39,288 bases of DNA from Algoriphagus sp. (GTDB lineage Bacteria > Bacteroidota > Bacteroidia > Cytophagales > Cyclobacteriaceae), in the NCBI GenBank assembly GCA_021298245.1, contig JAJTDZ010000028.1:1-39288 (forward strand). Direction: 5' to 3'. The notes below the pieces were generated by a model. That model saw nothing but the letters and a program-made list of their open reading frames with translations. It ran no database searches and was not told the DNA's origin. Shown piece after piece: positions 1 through 9,539 of the stretch (the stretch's first letter is position 1; every line of letters starts with the position of its first letter). A program made the translations under genes and the position numbers.

Positions 1-722
1 CAGGCATCTGAAAATGGGGCATCTCCTACCACCACCAACATTTTCTTAGAATTTGACTTCAGAAATGCCGCAATGATCAAGTCGGCATTATTATCGGGGA
101 TCAAGCGTCCCACAATCAGGTAATACTCCCGAGAGCGAAGGTTCCATGCCTGCAAAGGGGTATCCTCCACCTCCTCCTTGGGAGTTGCCCCGTAGGCAAT
201 CACGACCGAGTCTTTCTGAAATTCTTCCAGGTATACCCTATGCATTTCCTCAGAATCGTTGATGATCTGATCGTAAGAGCGGGTGGCCATCTTGGAGGCC
301 CAGTAAAAGTACTTGGAGCCCAAACCTTTCCACTTGGGACGTAGCCATTCGAGTCCATCTACGTTGATGGCGGAAGGCTTTCCAAAGAGTTTTGCAAGCC
401 ACCCAAAAGGCCCGTTGCCGCTATTGACGACAAAAATCACATCCACATCTGATAAGCAGGCATGAAGCATGGAAAAAAAAGTATGGCTCAGTTGGGTGAG
501 GCTTTTGGTCTCAATGGCGGGGATATAGATGCATTCGATTCCGTTTACCCATTGAGGTTTGGAGGGAAACAAGCTTCGGTGATTGTACACGCGTACCTGA
601 ACTCCCCTGGCGTGTAGTCTTTCACCCAATTCTTTCACCAGGGTATCATATCCCCCATACACATAGGGGTAGCCTTTGGCACCCATGATGGCTATTTTTA
701 GCGCTTTTTGGGGGATTGACAT
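1..722 (-). CDS. GT4 glycosyltransferase with DUF1972-type N-terminus (partial)
   Basis: This gene is cut by the left edge; about 240 N-terminal residues are visible, reading from ATG at 722 with no stop before position 1. The start, KIAIMGAKGYPYVYGGYDTL, is the glycine-rich nucleotide-sugar transferase beginning seen in DUF1972/GT4 enzymes. Further on are a linker reading NDSEEMHRVYLEEF and the start of the second Rossmann domain, YYLIVGRLIPDNNADLI. The donor-binding EX7E motif lies outside the window. It probably transfers a deoxyhexose or other sugar to a lipid-linked polysaccharide repeat at the cytoplasmic face; the sugar cannot be told from sequence. The ATG lies 4 bases after the stop of the upstream glycosyltransferase gene, so the two are almost certainly co-transcribed. 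Confidence 0.85.
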   Translation of the reverse strand, partial: MSIPQKALKIAIMGAKGYPYVYGGYDTLVKELGERLHARGVQVRVYNHRSLFPSKPQWVNGIECIYIPAIETKSLTQLSHTFFSMLHACLSDVDVIFVVNSGNGPFGWLAKLFGKPSAINVDGLEWLRPKWKGLGSKYFYWASKMATRSYDQIINDSEEMHRVYLEEFQKDSVVIAYGATPKEEVEDTPLQAWNLRSREYYLIVGRLIPDNNADLIIAAFLKSNSKKMLVVVGDAPFSDA

Positions 723-726
723 TTCG

Positions 727-1899
727 CTAAGCCTTTGAAGAATTAGATTGATTTTCCACCACTTCCGAAACTAATAATTCGAAGTTTTCCAGGTATTTTT
801 CCTGATTAAAATACTCATTTACCCTTTCCTGCCCAGCTTTTCCTAGATTTTCCCTCAATTCAGCGGATTCAATCAGTTTTTCAAATGCCAAAACCGCTCC
901 TTGGGCATTGTCCCAAGGGATTAGGAACCCTGTTTGTCCTTCTACCACCATTTCAGTGGCTCCACCATGACGGGTAGCGATGACGGGTTTGGCTGCAGCC
1001 ATTCCCTCCAATACGGTGGTTGGTAAAGGGTCGGGTAAAATACTTGGCAAAACAAAAATATCCAATCCACTTAAGATTTCAGGGATATCAAGTCGGAATC
1101 CCAGATTAGTCACGGAGTCTTCCAATTCAAGTTTTTGGGTAAGGGCCCTTACTTCATCGTAGAGGTATTCATAGCCTGGAAAAGCATCTCCGGCCATCAC
1201 AAAGTGTAGGTTAGGGAATTTCTTATTTAAAAGGGAGGCAATTTCTAGAAAGTAAAACTGCCCTTTCCAAAGGTTGACTCTAGCCACCATCCCAATTAAA
1301 AGCCGATTTTCTGGAATGCCGATTTCTGATTTTAGGTCATAATCCGCTTTAGCATAAGGCTGTGTGCCTATCCCGTTATACAGCAACTTTAACTTTTCAG
1401 GCTTGATTCCAGAAAAGTTGTTGATCACCGCTTGCGAAACACAAATGACGCGGTCTTCTGTGCCTTTGATATACCCTTCCAATAGGAATTTAAACCATTT
1501 TGGGCTTTCGATGATTTCATGGATGTGCCATACATGCGGAATTCCATGTCTAAGTTTTAGCAAACCGCCGATGGGATTTGCATTGGAATTGGTATAGATT
1601 AGGCTGATTTTTTCCTTTTTGATTAGGGCAGATAATTTGAAGAAAGCGGAAAAAATCTGTCCAAATAAGGTCAATAGCCCTTTGGGATTAAGGTTTTGTC
1701 GCCGGAGAACCCCATGCTCGATTAGAATTACATCAAAGCCTAAATTTTTCATGATTTCCACCAATGGGCCCTCATGTGGCAAAATAGAGATGGATTTCCA
1801 TCCCATTCGCTTAAAGCCTTCCAAGGAGCGGATTAGGTTTTTACTCGCTCCATATAAATCCGAGGAACCGTTAATGACTAAAACCTTCCGTTCTTTCAT
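727..1899 (-). CDS. GT4 family glycosyltransferase
   Basis: A 390-residue GT-B fold glycosyltransferase, a normal GT4 length. The N-terminal acceptor domain begins KVLVINGSSDLYGASKNLI. The C-terminal donor domain begins near residue 200 (IGMVARVNLWKGQF) and contains LPTTVLEGMAAAKPVIATRH near residues 290-310, the usual retaining GT4 donor-binding segment. No membrane span is evident. It should add one sugar to the repeat unit of the polysaccharide made by this locus; donor and acceptor are unknown. The ATG at 1899 follows a 158-base gap after the acyltransferase gene, the widest gap in the cluster, which holds a terminator-like hairpin, so this gene and the next may be expressed partly independently. 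Confidence 0.9.
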   Translation of the reverse strand: MKERKVLVINGSSDLYGASKNLIRSLEGFKRMGWKSISILPHEGPLVEIMKNLGFDVILIEHGVLRRQNLNPKGLLTLFGQIFSAFFKLSALIKKEKISLIYTNSNANPIGGLLKLRHGIPHVWHIHEIIESPKWFKFLLEGYIKGTEDRVICVSQAVINNFSGIKPEKLKLLYNGIGTQPYAKADYDLKSEIGIPENRLLIGMVARVNLWKGQFYFLEIASLLNKKFPNLHFVMAGDAFPGYEYLYDEVRALTQKLELEDSVTNLGFRLDIPEILSGLDIFVLPSILPDPLPTTVLEGMAAAKPVIATRHGGATEMVVEGQTGFLIPWDNAQGAVLAFEKLIESAELRENLGKAGQERVNEYFNQEKYLENFELLVSEVVENQSNSSKA

Positions 1900-1956
1900 G
1901 AAGTAAATTTGAAATTAGTTGACTGTAACTCCCAATCAATGGGGAAACAATTAGTA

Positions 1957-1986
1957 AAAATCACCAATTTGCTTTTCGGTGATTTT
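1957..1986 (-). terminator. Terminator-like hairpin inside the polysaccharide cluster
   Basis: AAAATCACC (1957-1965) and GGTGATTTT (1978-1986) form a perfect 9-bp inverted repeat with a 12-base loop. Read on the minus strand, the 3' arm runs into a short T tract before ACTAATTG. It lies in the 158-base gap between the acyltransferase and the next glycosyltransferase gene. The stem is AT-rich and the T run short, so it may be an attenuator rather than a full stop. A weak promoter-like TAATTTCA (minus strand, 1910-1917) follows. Confidence 0.45.
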
Positions 1987-2057
1987 CGAAGTGAATAGAG
2001 TTTCCATCCTGTTTTTTAGATTAACTCTTGCTTTCAACAAGCATGGAACTTTCCAAT

Positions 2058-2765
2058 TTATGCTTTTCTGCTTTTGATTACTTGGGCAGGATTTCCTGCC
2101 ACGATGCTAAAGGGAGGTACATCTTTGGTCACTACAGCCCCCGCTGCGACAATGGACCCTTTCCCTACCGTTACTCCTGCCAATAGTATAGAATTAGCAG
2201 CAATCCAACAATCGTCCTCGATTTTAACAAAAGACCGAGTGACCCCTTGTTCGATCATGGGCCTTTCCGAATCTTCAAAATTATGGTTTTCTGAGTATAT
2301 GCTTACCCTTGGGGAGATCATCACATTATCACCTATCTCAATGTAGCCTGAGCAGCCAATGTACCCATAAGGGCCTATACTGCTGTTGTTTCCAACTTTA
2401 AGTCCAAGCCCTGCCTCTCCACCGTAGAGGTTGGTGGGTCGGATGATGGCATAACTTCCAATCGTGACTTTATCCCCAAACGTTAGGCCCTTTTGAGAAA
2501 GACCGTTGATTTCACAATGGTCTTGAGCAATAAAGTTTTTTCCTGTTTGAATGTAGTGAGCTTGTCGGATGGTCACCCCTTTTCCAACTAGAAAAAGCCC
2601 TTTAGTGCCTTTAAAGCGCCATCGCACGAGCAAGCCTCTGGTCGCCCAAATCCCCATTCGAATAAAGAGTCCCAAGGTGGATATTCCGTCCCAATCGTTT
2701 CCTAATCGGTCGTTTAATTCAAGCCCGGTTATTTTAGAGATTATTTTGGTGAAAAAGCTATTCAT
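2058..2765 (-). CDS. Hexapeptide-repeat acyltransferase (left-handed beta-helix)
   Basis: A 235-residue protein whose second half is made of hexapeptide repeats (for example [35 protein letters not shown] and [20 protein letters not shown]). It ends with the [10 protein letters not shown] signature of the WbbJ/maltose O-acetyltransferase group. The conserved histidine is in SENHNFED. It probably acetylates a sugar of the repeat unit, using acetyl-CoA in the cytoplasm. The first ~60 residues look like a membrane-proximal helical extension. Its ATG lies inside the end of the upstream glycosyltransferase gene (8-bp overlap), implying translational coupling. Acetyl as the acyl group is inferred from the family. 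Confidence 0.9.
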   Translation of the reverse strand: MNSFFTKIISKITGLELNDRLGNDWDGISTLGLFIRMGIWATRGLLVRWRFKGTKGLFLVGKGVTIRQAHYIQTGKNFIAQDHCEINGLSQKGLTFGDKVTIGSYAIIRPTNLYGGEAGLGLKVGNNSSIGPYGYIGCSGYIEIGDNVMISPRVSIYSENHNFEDSERPMIEQGVTRSFVKIEDDCWIAANSILLAGVTVGKGSIVAAGAVVTKDVPPFSIVAGNPAQVIKSRKA

Positions 2766-3888
2766 TCAATAGTTCTTTAAACGCCCGTTCCAAATGTAAG
2801 AAAAACTTATTCGTTGAAAATTCCTCTAAGCGCTTTCTTCCTTTCTGAATGAGATCTTCTCGAAGATTAGGACTAGAGGCTACTTGTTGCATGGCTTCTA
2901 AAAGACAGGGAACAGAGTTATGTTTAAGCATTAATGCTGCGTTGCCAGCAACTTCTTTTAAGGCGCCCTGATTAGAAATAATTACAGGAAGGTCAGAAGA
3001 AAAAGCTTCCAGTATAGGAAGTCCAAATCCCTCATTGTTTGAGGGAAAGACATATGCCAAGGCATTTGAAAAATATCTATTTACCTCATTTTCGGAAAGA
3101 TACCCGGGAAATAGCACCTTTTCTTGGAGACTATATTTGTTTACAAGCAACTGTAGATTTTCGAAATCATCCAAGGTTTCTCTTGGGCCTCTTTGTCCTA
3201 CCAAGACCAACTTTAGGTTGGTATACTCCTTAGCTTTTATCATTTGTGCAAAAGCCTCAATCAACATTCCCAGGTTTTTCCGTTTCTCCAAGACGCCTAC
3301 ATGGAGAAAATAGGGGAAAGGAAAAGGATCTTCGGTAGTCTTTGTGGCGGATTGCAGGTAGGAAGCTTGATGAACCACCGAAATGGGAACATTTGCGAAT
3401 AGTCCCATTTCCCTAAGGCAGGTTTTGGAATATTCGGTGATCGTAATTATTGCCCCATTTTTCTTTAATCCTTTATGGAGGAAAAACAGGTAATAGTTTA
3501 ACCAAAGCGCTTGGTAATGTTCTGGATTGTCCCAAAAAAAGGTATCATGGACGACGGAAACTTTTTTCCCCTTTGCAAAAACTGGACTTAAAATGTCAGG
3601 ACTAAAGACGAGATCTGCTTGGTGGAAATAAGAGAGAATTGGTAAGATGACTTGTTTCCTGAAAAAATAAAGCAACTGAAAAAAGATGTTTTTCCACTTG
3701 GCTGTTTTTCCCCGGAAGAATTGATTTTTCTTTACCTTTTGAAAATTGGGGCTGATGACATAGTCAAATTCGCTCTTGTTTTTTTTGAGAATCTCCTCGC
3801 AAAGGGTAACCATATAGGTTCTGATCCCTGTTTGCGCCACATACAGGTAAAATACATCCACCAGGACTTTTGGCTTATGCTTTTCCAT
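2758..3888 (-). CDS. GT4 family glycosyltransferase (mannosyltransferase-like)
   Basis: A 376-residue GT-B enzyme. The C-terminal domain starts near residue 192 ([20 protein letters not shown]) and carries a clear EX7E motif in [20 protein letters not shown] near residues 285-304, followed by [14 protein letters not shown]. These match GT4 enzymes that use GDP-mannose or similar donors. The N-terminal domain holds [12 protein letters not shown] and ITEYSKTCL, also typical of this group. It should act at the cytoplasmic face of the inner membrane. It overlaps the upstream polymerase gene by 14 bp and the downstream acyltransferase gene by 8 bp. The sugar specificity is inferred only loosely. 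Confidence 0.9.
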   Translation of the reverse strand: MEKHKPKVLVDVFYLYVAQTGIRTYMVTLCEEILKKNKSEFDYVISPNFQKVKKNQFFRGKTAKWKNIFFQLLYFFRKQVILPILSYFHQADLVFSPDILSPVFAKGKKVSVVHDTFFWDNPEHYQALWLNYYLFFLHKGLKKNGAIITITEYSKTCLREMGLFANVPISVVHQASYLQSATKTTEDPFPFPYFLHVGVLEKRKNLGMLIEAFAQMIKAKEYTNLKLVLVGQRGPRETLDDFENLQLLVNKYSLQEKVLFPGYLSENEVNRYFSNALAYVFPSNNEGFGLPILEAFSSDLPVIISNQGALKEVAGNAALMLKHNSVPCLLEAMQQVASSPNLREDLIQKGRKRLEEFSTNKFFLHLERAFKELLNE

Positions 3889-5266
3889 AGGTGATTTTGG
3901 AGTATTCGTTCATGGCATATCCTACCATCCACCAGGAGATCCAATTGACATAGGCATACAGTTCTGCATTCGCAGTGAATAGGGGTAATAAGAGGCCTGT
4001 TTTGACCGCTGCAGCGGTAAATGCAATTCGTGCCGTCATTACGTTTTCAGTTAGCCTAAAAACCTTAATGGACTGGCTTATAGAAAATCCTAAAAGAAGG
4101 ATGTACAAAAACATCCCTAAAAATCCCATTTGCACCCCATAAATTAGAAATTGATTTTCCCCGCCGATCCTTGCTTCCTCGGTGACACTCCCGGAATTAC
4201 CACTCATGGCCAAACCGACGCCCAAGGGATTCTCGATCATGGATTCAATGGAAGCAACCCATTCCAATACATGGCCTACACTGGAGGCATTTTGGAAGGT
4301 CAGGGTGTCGATTACGAAATAATAGAAGTCTTCAGAAGCAAAGAACACTACGAAGATGACAAATGCGGTGACCAGACTGAAACCAAAAAAGATCAACCGA
4401 TAGAGTTTGAATATCAATGCAATAAAAAATAGCATGATAAAAAAAGCGCCAAAGGCAGCCCTTGAACTTGAGAAAAATAGACTTCCCATGGAGCAGAGCA
4501 TGACCATAAGGTAGGGGAAACTTTCTTCTCTTTTGGAGGTCAAAAACCAGATTAACCCAGCTGCAAAACCTAAAAGCATGGAACTGGCTAACTCCAAGGG
4601 ATCCGAAAAAAAAGAGGCCAATCGCCTGGTCATGGCCTGGGTTTCGAAGGTCCAGGATAGACCAAAATTGCCAGAGGGTTCTATATCGTAAATGCCATAA
4701 TTAAAATGGGCATAGCCCGTAAAGGTCTGTAAATGGGAACCGATACCTGCTTCAAATAGGTTGACTGAGAATGCAGAAATTGCTATTACAAAAATTACCT
4801 GAAATAATCTTTTGACTTCAATATCTTCGAAATCAGTGTTTCTTCCCACAAAAAATACTAGGCCAGGAATTAGAATATTTTTGAAATAAAGGGCTTTTTC
4901 TACAAAACCAGGACCCTGTAGAGGCAATAAAAGGAAAATAAAAGCCAATCCAATAAAGGCCAACAAAAGCCACTCCACTAGTTGGAAGCGAAAGGGATAC
5001 TCAAAAGGTTTTCGATGGTAGAGTACGAATATCAGTACAGATCCGACGACCACCAAATCCTTGGCCATTTGGAACAGCGTGACTGGCAATTTGGAATTCG
5101 TAGCCTGAAATAAAATACTTAAAAAAGTAGTGTGAAAGGGGAGGTAGGCCGCCAAAAAAAACACCAGGTACTCCCACTTTCCTTTGAAGGCCATGGCCTT
5201 CAGCGTGAAGTGCAGCAGCAGCGCATAACCCAAAAGTGTTAAAATAAAAAGTATTTGAGCGATCAA
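3875..5266 (-). CDS. Wzy-like O-antigen/exopolysaccharide polymerase
   Basis: A 463-residue, very hydrophobic protein with roughly ten or more membrane spans. A large polar stretch near residues 310-365 contains the O-antigen ligase/polymerase-like segment with SMIENPLGVGLAMSG and GGENQFLIYGVQMGFLG. This is the expected Wzy, joining lipid-linked repeat units in the periplasm after flipping. Ligase (WaaL) and Wzy share this architecture; with wzx, wzz and wza homologues in the same operon, polymerase is the better call. The start is a TTG at 5266 that overlaps the TGA of the methyltransferase gene. It keeps the first membrane helix (ILFILTLLGYALLLHF), so it is preferred to the internal ATG. 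Confidence 0.8.
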   Translation of the reverse strand: MIAQILFILTLLGYALLLHFTLKAMAFKGKWEYLVFFLAAYLPFHTTFLSILFQATNSKLPVTLFQMAKDLVVVGSVLIFVLYHRKPFEYPFRFQLVEWLLLAFIGLAFIFLLLPLQGPGFVEKALYFKNILIPGLVFFVGRNTDFEDIEVKRLFQVIFVIAISAFSVNLFEAGIGSHLQTFTGYAHFNYGIYDIEPSGNFGLSWTFETQAMTRRLASFFSDPLELASSMLLGFAAGLIWFLTSKREESFPYLMVMLCSMGSLFFSSSRAAFGAFFIMLFFIALIFKLYRLIFFGFSLVTAFVIFVVFFASEDFYYFVIDTLTFQNASSVGHVLEWVASIESMIENPLGVGLAMSGNSGSVTEEARIGGENQFLIYGVQMGFLGMFLYILLLGFSISQSIKVFRLTENVMTARIAFTAAAVKTGLLLPLFTANAELYAYVNWISWWMVGYAMNEYSKITYGKA

Positions 5267-6171
5267 TGCAGTTCAGGCTTTTGACAAATCAAGGTCACTG
5301 TAAACCTAACAGGGCACCTTCCCTTGACTTTTATTCCCCTGAATATATTCAATAAAAACTTACTTTGCTCAATGGCTATGATCCAGTCCGTCTTTATTCT
5401 GTTGTTTTTAAACGTACTGTATTTGAATTTTGGGACCGGGAGGACCGTTTCAAAATTCAAAAACCCGGCTTGGGTCAACGCTCCCACCATCTCATGGTAG
5501 GTGGACTCATTGAGATGCCCTCCTTGGGCTTGTATTCTTCCGGAACTGGAGTTGTCAATAATTCTAGTGACATCCATCGGTCCAAAAAGCCGATTTGGCA
5601 TCACTAAAATGAATTTTCCCCCAGGCACCAAACTCTCATAAACCGATCGCAGGTGGTCCTTCAAATCCAAGGGAGAAAGGTGCTCAATTACATTGTCTGA
5701 AAAGGCCAATTCAAATTTTTCTTCGGTTCTGAAATGGATAATGCTGGAGGATATGAATTGAATATTTGGATGATTTTTGAGGGTTTCGGGAATAAAAACA
5801 TCCACTCCAGTAAGCTTCTTATAGGGAATCTTTTTTTGAATATTCATTAGAAAATAACCCTCTCCACAACCAAAATCGATGATGGATTTTCCTTTCAACT
5901 CTTTTTCAAACAGGGTAACCTGCGGATCTTTGGTTGCTATTCTTTCATCAAGCGAATGGTCTTCCTTTGCTGTTCTGCCATAAAATTGAAGCAGGTTGGA
6001 ATAGAATTCACCGTATAATCCCTCTCTTTTTTTGGCGTCTTCTTCCTTAATCAACAAATTATGGTAATGATTTTCAAGCTTAAATGCCTCTTGAAGTATT
6101 TCAGGACTTAGCCCGATTTCTTTGGAATAGGCTTCAATATCAGGGAATAATTGAGTGTCCGTACTTTTCAT
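5263..6171 (-). CDS. SAM-dependent class I methyltransferase
   Basis: A 302-residue protein. The SAM-binding loop is IIDFGCGEGYFL near residues 95-106, followed by the acidic residue of GVDVF and the post-motif FSDNVIEHLSPLDL and VPGGKFILVMPN. The ~90-residue N-terminal helical part and the C-terminal part are not recognisable. In a polysaccharide operon it most likely methylates a sugar or caps the chain end, but the acceptor cannot be deduced. It follows the GT2 gene by about 10 bp and overlaps the polymerase gene by 4 bp. Confidence 0.85.
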   Translation of the reverse strand: MKSTDTQLFPDIEAYSKEIGLSPEILQEAFKLENHYHNLLIKEEDAKKREGLYGEFYSNLLQFYGRTAKEDHSLDERIATKDPQVTLFEKELKGKSIIDFGCGEGYFLMNIQKKIPYKKLTGVDVFIPETLKNHPNIQFISSSIIHFRTEEKFELAFSDNVIEHLSPLDLKDHLRSVYESLVPGGKFILVMPNRLFGPMDVTRIIDNSSSGRIQAQGGHLNESTYHEMVGALTQAGFLNFETVLPVPKFKYSTFKNNRIKTDWIIAIEQSKFLLNIFRGIKVKGRCPVRFTVTLICQKPELH

Positions 6172-6181
6172 TAAATGGGTT

Positions 6182-7096
6182 TCATTTGGAAAAAAGGCCT
6201 TCGTAATGTCCTTTCAAAATGGCATTTACTTTTTGGAACCTACCATTTAATGCCAAATACACAATGAAGGCGCCGTTTTTTAGGGTTTGGTATAACAAAC
6301 TTAATACAAAGGATAGCGGATTTGAATGGTTTCGGATTAAAAAGAGGTGGTTTCTAGTCCGGTAATAGTGAAGCACAGGAGGTACCACACCTTCTTTGGT
6401 TTTGATTTTGATGGACGATCCTCCAGCAACATGGTAAATTTTAGATTGAGGAAGGTAACGAAGTTTAAATCCTAATTTTTTGATTCGGAATGACCACTCG
6501 ACATCTTCGTAGTAGGCAAAAAAACGCTTGTCCAACATTCCTGCCTTTCTGATTGCCTCCGAACTTACGAGAATAGCACATCCTGTAATCCATGGCGTAT
6601 CCTTTTCTTGATCAAATTGCCCTTCATCTACTTGCCCGATGCCGATGGACCAAGTCATTTCCAACCATTTGAAATATCCTCCGCCGGCATTCCATAGTTT
6701 ATCTCGTTCCGCTTCCAACATGATTTTGGGCTGTACTGCACCATAATCAGGGTTTTTTTCTAAAAAGGAAACTAGTGGATTCAGAAAATTGGGTTCAACA
6801 AGGGTATCATTATTGAGCAAAAGCACCTGATCAAAAAAATGGTCCAAGGCCCACTGTATTCCAAGATTGTTGCCTCCTGTAAATCCGATATTCTCCGGGC
6901 TAGTAAGCAATGTAATCTCAGGAAATTCGGATTTCAGTTTCTCCCCCGAACCGTCTATCGAACCGTTGTCTATTAAAACAGTTTGAAAATTGGAGTACCG
7001 CAGTTCCATTAGGGATTCCAAACAAGCCTTTGTCAGCTCATATCCATTCCAGTTGACCAGAATGATAGCTACTTTGGGTGGACTGCTGGGTTCCAT
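6182..7096 (-). CDS. GT2 family glycosyltransferase (rhamnosyltransferase-like)
   Basis: A GT-A fold enzyme. It starts VAIILVNWNGYELTKACLES, with IDNGSIDGS for the nucleotide and LLLNNDTLVEP carrying the DxD-equivalent aspartate. The acceptor side has ITGCAILVSSEAIRKAG and FFAYYEDVEWSFRIKKLGFK, the ED-type catalytic region of WbbL/RfbF-like enzymes. The C-terminus has a hydrophobic segment (SFVLSLLYQTLKNGAFIVYL) suggesting membrane association. ATG at 7096 is chosen because it lies just before the fold. A TTG at 7147 would add 17 residues and overlap the flippase stop, and is also possible given the TTG start of the polymerase gene. Confidence 0.88.
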   Translation of the reverse strand: MEPSSPPKVAIILVNWNGYELTKACLESLMELRYSNFQTVLIDNGSIDGSGEKLKSEFPEITLLTSPENIGFTGGNNLGIQWALDHFFDQVLLLNNDTLVEPNFLNPLVSFLEKNPDYGAVQPKIMLEAERDKLWNAGGGYFKWLEMTWSIGIGQVDEGQFDQEKDTPWITGCAILVSSEAIRKAGMLDKRFFAYYEDVEWSFRIKKLGFKLRYLPQSKIYHVAGGSSIKIKTKEGVVPPVLHYYRTRNHLFLIRNHSNPLSFVLSLLYQTLKNGAFIVYLALNGRFQKVNAILKGHYEGLFSK

Positions 7097-7143
7097 TCTT
7101 TGTTTTTGACTAACTTCTTCTAAATTTTTTCCTAACGCTCTGA

Positions 7144-8457
7144 TCAACTGGTATTTCTTTTACCTGTTTTCAAGATAGCTAAAATCAATGGCCGATTATA
7201 CATCCAATTTAAAATGCAACAGATCAAAAAAACCACGATTTCGGTAGACAACATGGCAAAGCAAAGGCCAATCGCACCATATTGGCTGGTAAGAACGATG
7301 GAATTCGAAACCATAAATAAACCCATCATCCAGGAAGATTTGAACATCAGGTTGTTTTGGCCCTTAACTAGAAAAATGACCACATTCAAAATATTGAGGC
7401 AAGCCAAGAAGGGGATAAAGGCTAAAACCCTCAAATAGGAGATGGATTCTACCAATTCTGCTTTTGAAAATAATTGGATGATTAAGGGTGCCAAACCAAA
7501 AACAACCAAAGAAACAGCTAACCCAATGGTCAAAGCAACGAAACTAACCTTCTTTAGGAAGGAAATAAAAGCACTCAAATCTTCTTTCAACAGCTTTGAG
7601 GCATTGGGAAAAATAGAATGGATTACCATAGAAGGAAACAACCGTAGCACCATAGAGATCCTTTCTGCGAGACTAAACAGCCCTAATGTAGTTGCGGAAG
7701 CAAAAAAACTCAACACAATCAATGCCCCATTGATAGAGAAATGGGTCGCGAGATTGGAGAGTAAAAGCAGTTTTGTATTTCTCAATAAGGTAAAAAGTTG
7801 TTGGAATCTCGGTTTGTAAAATTTGATGTCCAACGCATAATGGATGTAAATCAGCAATAAGATATTGATGCCGAATCCTGAAACTCCCAGGATAAAGTTG
7901 ACCCATTTGGATTGTTCAGGATTTCGGATAAAAAGGACAATACCCAATAAATAAAGTAATTTACTGAAGAGATTGGCAATGGAAATCAGTTTCATTTTTT
8001 CCATCCCTTGAAAAAACCAGAGCGGAAAGGTGGCCTCTGAAAAGAGTATAAATACGGAGAATACTAAAACAGATTGATATCCTTGGAAGAGATTTAGGCC
8101 ATAAGCTCCGATCAAAATAAGGGCAGTGGAAAAAATGGCAAGAAGGATTTTAGCTGAAAATACGTTGGAAACCAATTGTGAAAGCTCTGCCTTATTGGAT
8201 TGGTTGATGGCCACTTCTCGTGGGGCGCTCAAGTTGAATCCAAAGCCCACCAAAATATTGAAGACAATGATGACGGAAAAGGATAAGTTGACCCAGCCAA
8301 ATTGCTCTGCCCCGATACTTTGTAGGAGTAGGGGCATGGAAATGATTGAAATTAAAATTGTTGAGGACTGAATCAGCGCCAGAAAAAGAAAGTTCTGGAG
8401 CGACTTATTCTGGACAAAATTCCCAAATGGGATCAACAGATTTATTTTTTCAAACAT
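7144..8457 (-). CDS. Wzx-type polysaccharide flippase (MATE/MOP superfamily)
   Basis: A 437-residue integral membrane protein with about 12 predicted helices over its whole length. It begins with a short cytoplasmic tail and then FLFLALIQSSTILISIISMPLLLQSIGAEQFGWVNL, whose pattern of proline-ended first helix and G-x-x-x-F-G is typical of Wzx/RfbX proteins. Wzx moves undecaprenyl-linked repeat units from the inner to the outer leaflet of the cytoplasmic membrane. It sits between the chain-length gene (12-bp gap) and the glycosyltransferase gene, as expected for a Wzx/Wzy-dependent pathway. Substrate is unknown. Confidence 0.9.
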   Translation of the reverse strand: MFEKINLLIPFGNFVQNKSLQNFLFLALIQSSTILISIISMPLLLQSIGAEQFGWVNLSFSVIIVFNILVGFGFNLSAPREVAINQSNKAELSQLVSNVFSAKILLAIFSTALILIGAYGLNLFQGYQSVLVFSVFILFSEATFPLWFFQGMEKMKLISIANLFSKLLYLLGIVLFIRNPEQSKWVNFILGVSGFGINILLLIYIHYALDIKFYKPRFQQLFTLLRNTKLLLLSNLATHFSINGALIVLSFFASATTLGLFSLAERISMVLRLFPSMVIHSIFPNASKLLKEDLSAFISFLKKVSFVALTIGLAVSLVVFGLAPLIIQLFSKAELVESISYLRVLAFIPFLACLNILNVVIFLVKGQNNLMFKSSWMMGLFMVSNSIVLTSQYGAIGLCFAMLSTEIVVFLICCILNWMYNRPLILAILKTGKRNTS

Positions 8458-8469
8458 GGAAGCTTGAGT

Positions 8470-9534
8470 TTAGACTTCCTGCAAATGTTTTTGATAGATC
8501 CTTCTCAGATAAAGTAGAGCCAAGGCCAAAAATCCCAAAGAAAAAGCCCCATATACCATGCCTTTGACTAGCCGTATTTCAGTTCGTTCCAAGGGTAGTT
8601 TCGGTGAATCAATCAGTTGTATCAAAGGGGAATTGATGCGGTGGTTGATTTTGGCTACCTCCAAATTTTTGACAATTTCTTGGAAAACTGCTGCACTTGT
8701 TTGTACATCAATTTGCTTACGTCGTCCATTTACAGTGGCAGTACTAAGTAGCGGATTTGCATTAGGAATGCGATCTTGTTCGGCAGCTAAGGTGCCTAGG
8801 CTTTGGTCAAGAATAGCTCGCACCGAATCTGCCTGTATTTGTAAAATGCGAAGATTTTCCCCAGTTTTTTTAGTTTTGGTTTCCAAGTAAAAGGCATTCA
8901 CTTTGCTGACTAAGGTTTCATTGAATTGTTTGGCAAAAGCCTCGTCTTTGGATGACACTATTACTTGGATGATGCTCAACTTGCGGTCAGGTTTGGCCAC
9001 AACAAGTTGTTTTTCACGGATTATTTTTGTGATTTCTTTAAGCACCGAATCTTGGTTGACTCCATGATTCTCCCTAGTTTGGGAAAATGTAAGTGAGGAT
9101 AGATCAATGGATGAAGCCCATTTTTCTTCTAATTTCTCCGATTCTATAAATCGATCTACTAGTAAGTTATCGTTGTCAAATGGGCTTAGGAGTGTTTCTT
9201 CTAGCATGCGGTCAGAACGATAAAGCTCCATAATATTGTCTCCTTGAAACAATCCGTTGGTTCCTAATCCTCCCAAATTGACTCCTAGAAGGTTAGCAAT
9301 TCCTGACATTTGACCAATTCCAGACATTCCTTCTTCTTCAAGCACAAAGGAAGTTTCCGCATGAAATACGGGGTCCTTCACTTGAGAAATTAAAGCGCCT
9401 AAACCTGTACCAACTCCTGCGGCGAGGAGAATGATTTTCCATTGGGAGGAAAAAAATCGAATCCAATGGATAAAATTTTGTACAACCTCACGGAAGGTAA
9501 ATTGGGAAGTAGAAAAGTGAGATGTCCTGCTCAT
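8470..9534 (-). CDS. Wzz-like chain-length determinant / co-polymerase
   Basis: A 354-residue protein with the Wzz layout: a cytoplasmic N-tail, one membrane helix near residues 33-50 (WKIILLAAGVGTGLGALI), a long periplasmic part that is helical and partly coiled coil (about 190-300), and a second helix near residues 325-344 (GMVYGAFSLGFLALALLYL). A proline-containing segment precedes that helix (LIDSPKLPLERTEI), as in Wzz proteins. There is no fused tyrosine-kinase domain and no Wzc-like kinase gene beside it. It would set chain length together with Wzy and contact the exporter. It lies 5 bp downstream of the exporter gene. Confidence 0.88.
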   Translation of the reverse strand: MSRTSHFSTSQFTFREVVQNFIHWIRFFSSQWKIILLAAGVGTGLGALISQVKDPVFHAETSFVLEEEGMSGIGQMSGIANLLGVNLGGLGTNGLFQGDNIMELYRSDRMLEETLLSPFDNDNLLVDRFIESEKLEEKWASSIDLSSLTFSQTRENHGVNQDSVLKEITKIIREKQLVVAKPDRKLSIIQVIVSSKDEAFAKQFNETLVSKVNAFYLETKTKKTGENLRILQIQADSVRAILDQSLGTLAAEQDRIPNANPLLSTATVNGRRKQIDVQTSAAVFQEIVKNLEVAKINHRINSPLIQLIDSPKLPLERTEIRLVKGMVYGAFSLGFLALALLYLRRIYQKHLQEV

Positions 9535-9539
9535 CGGGT

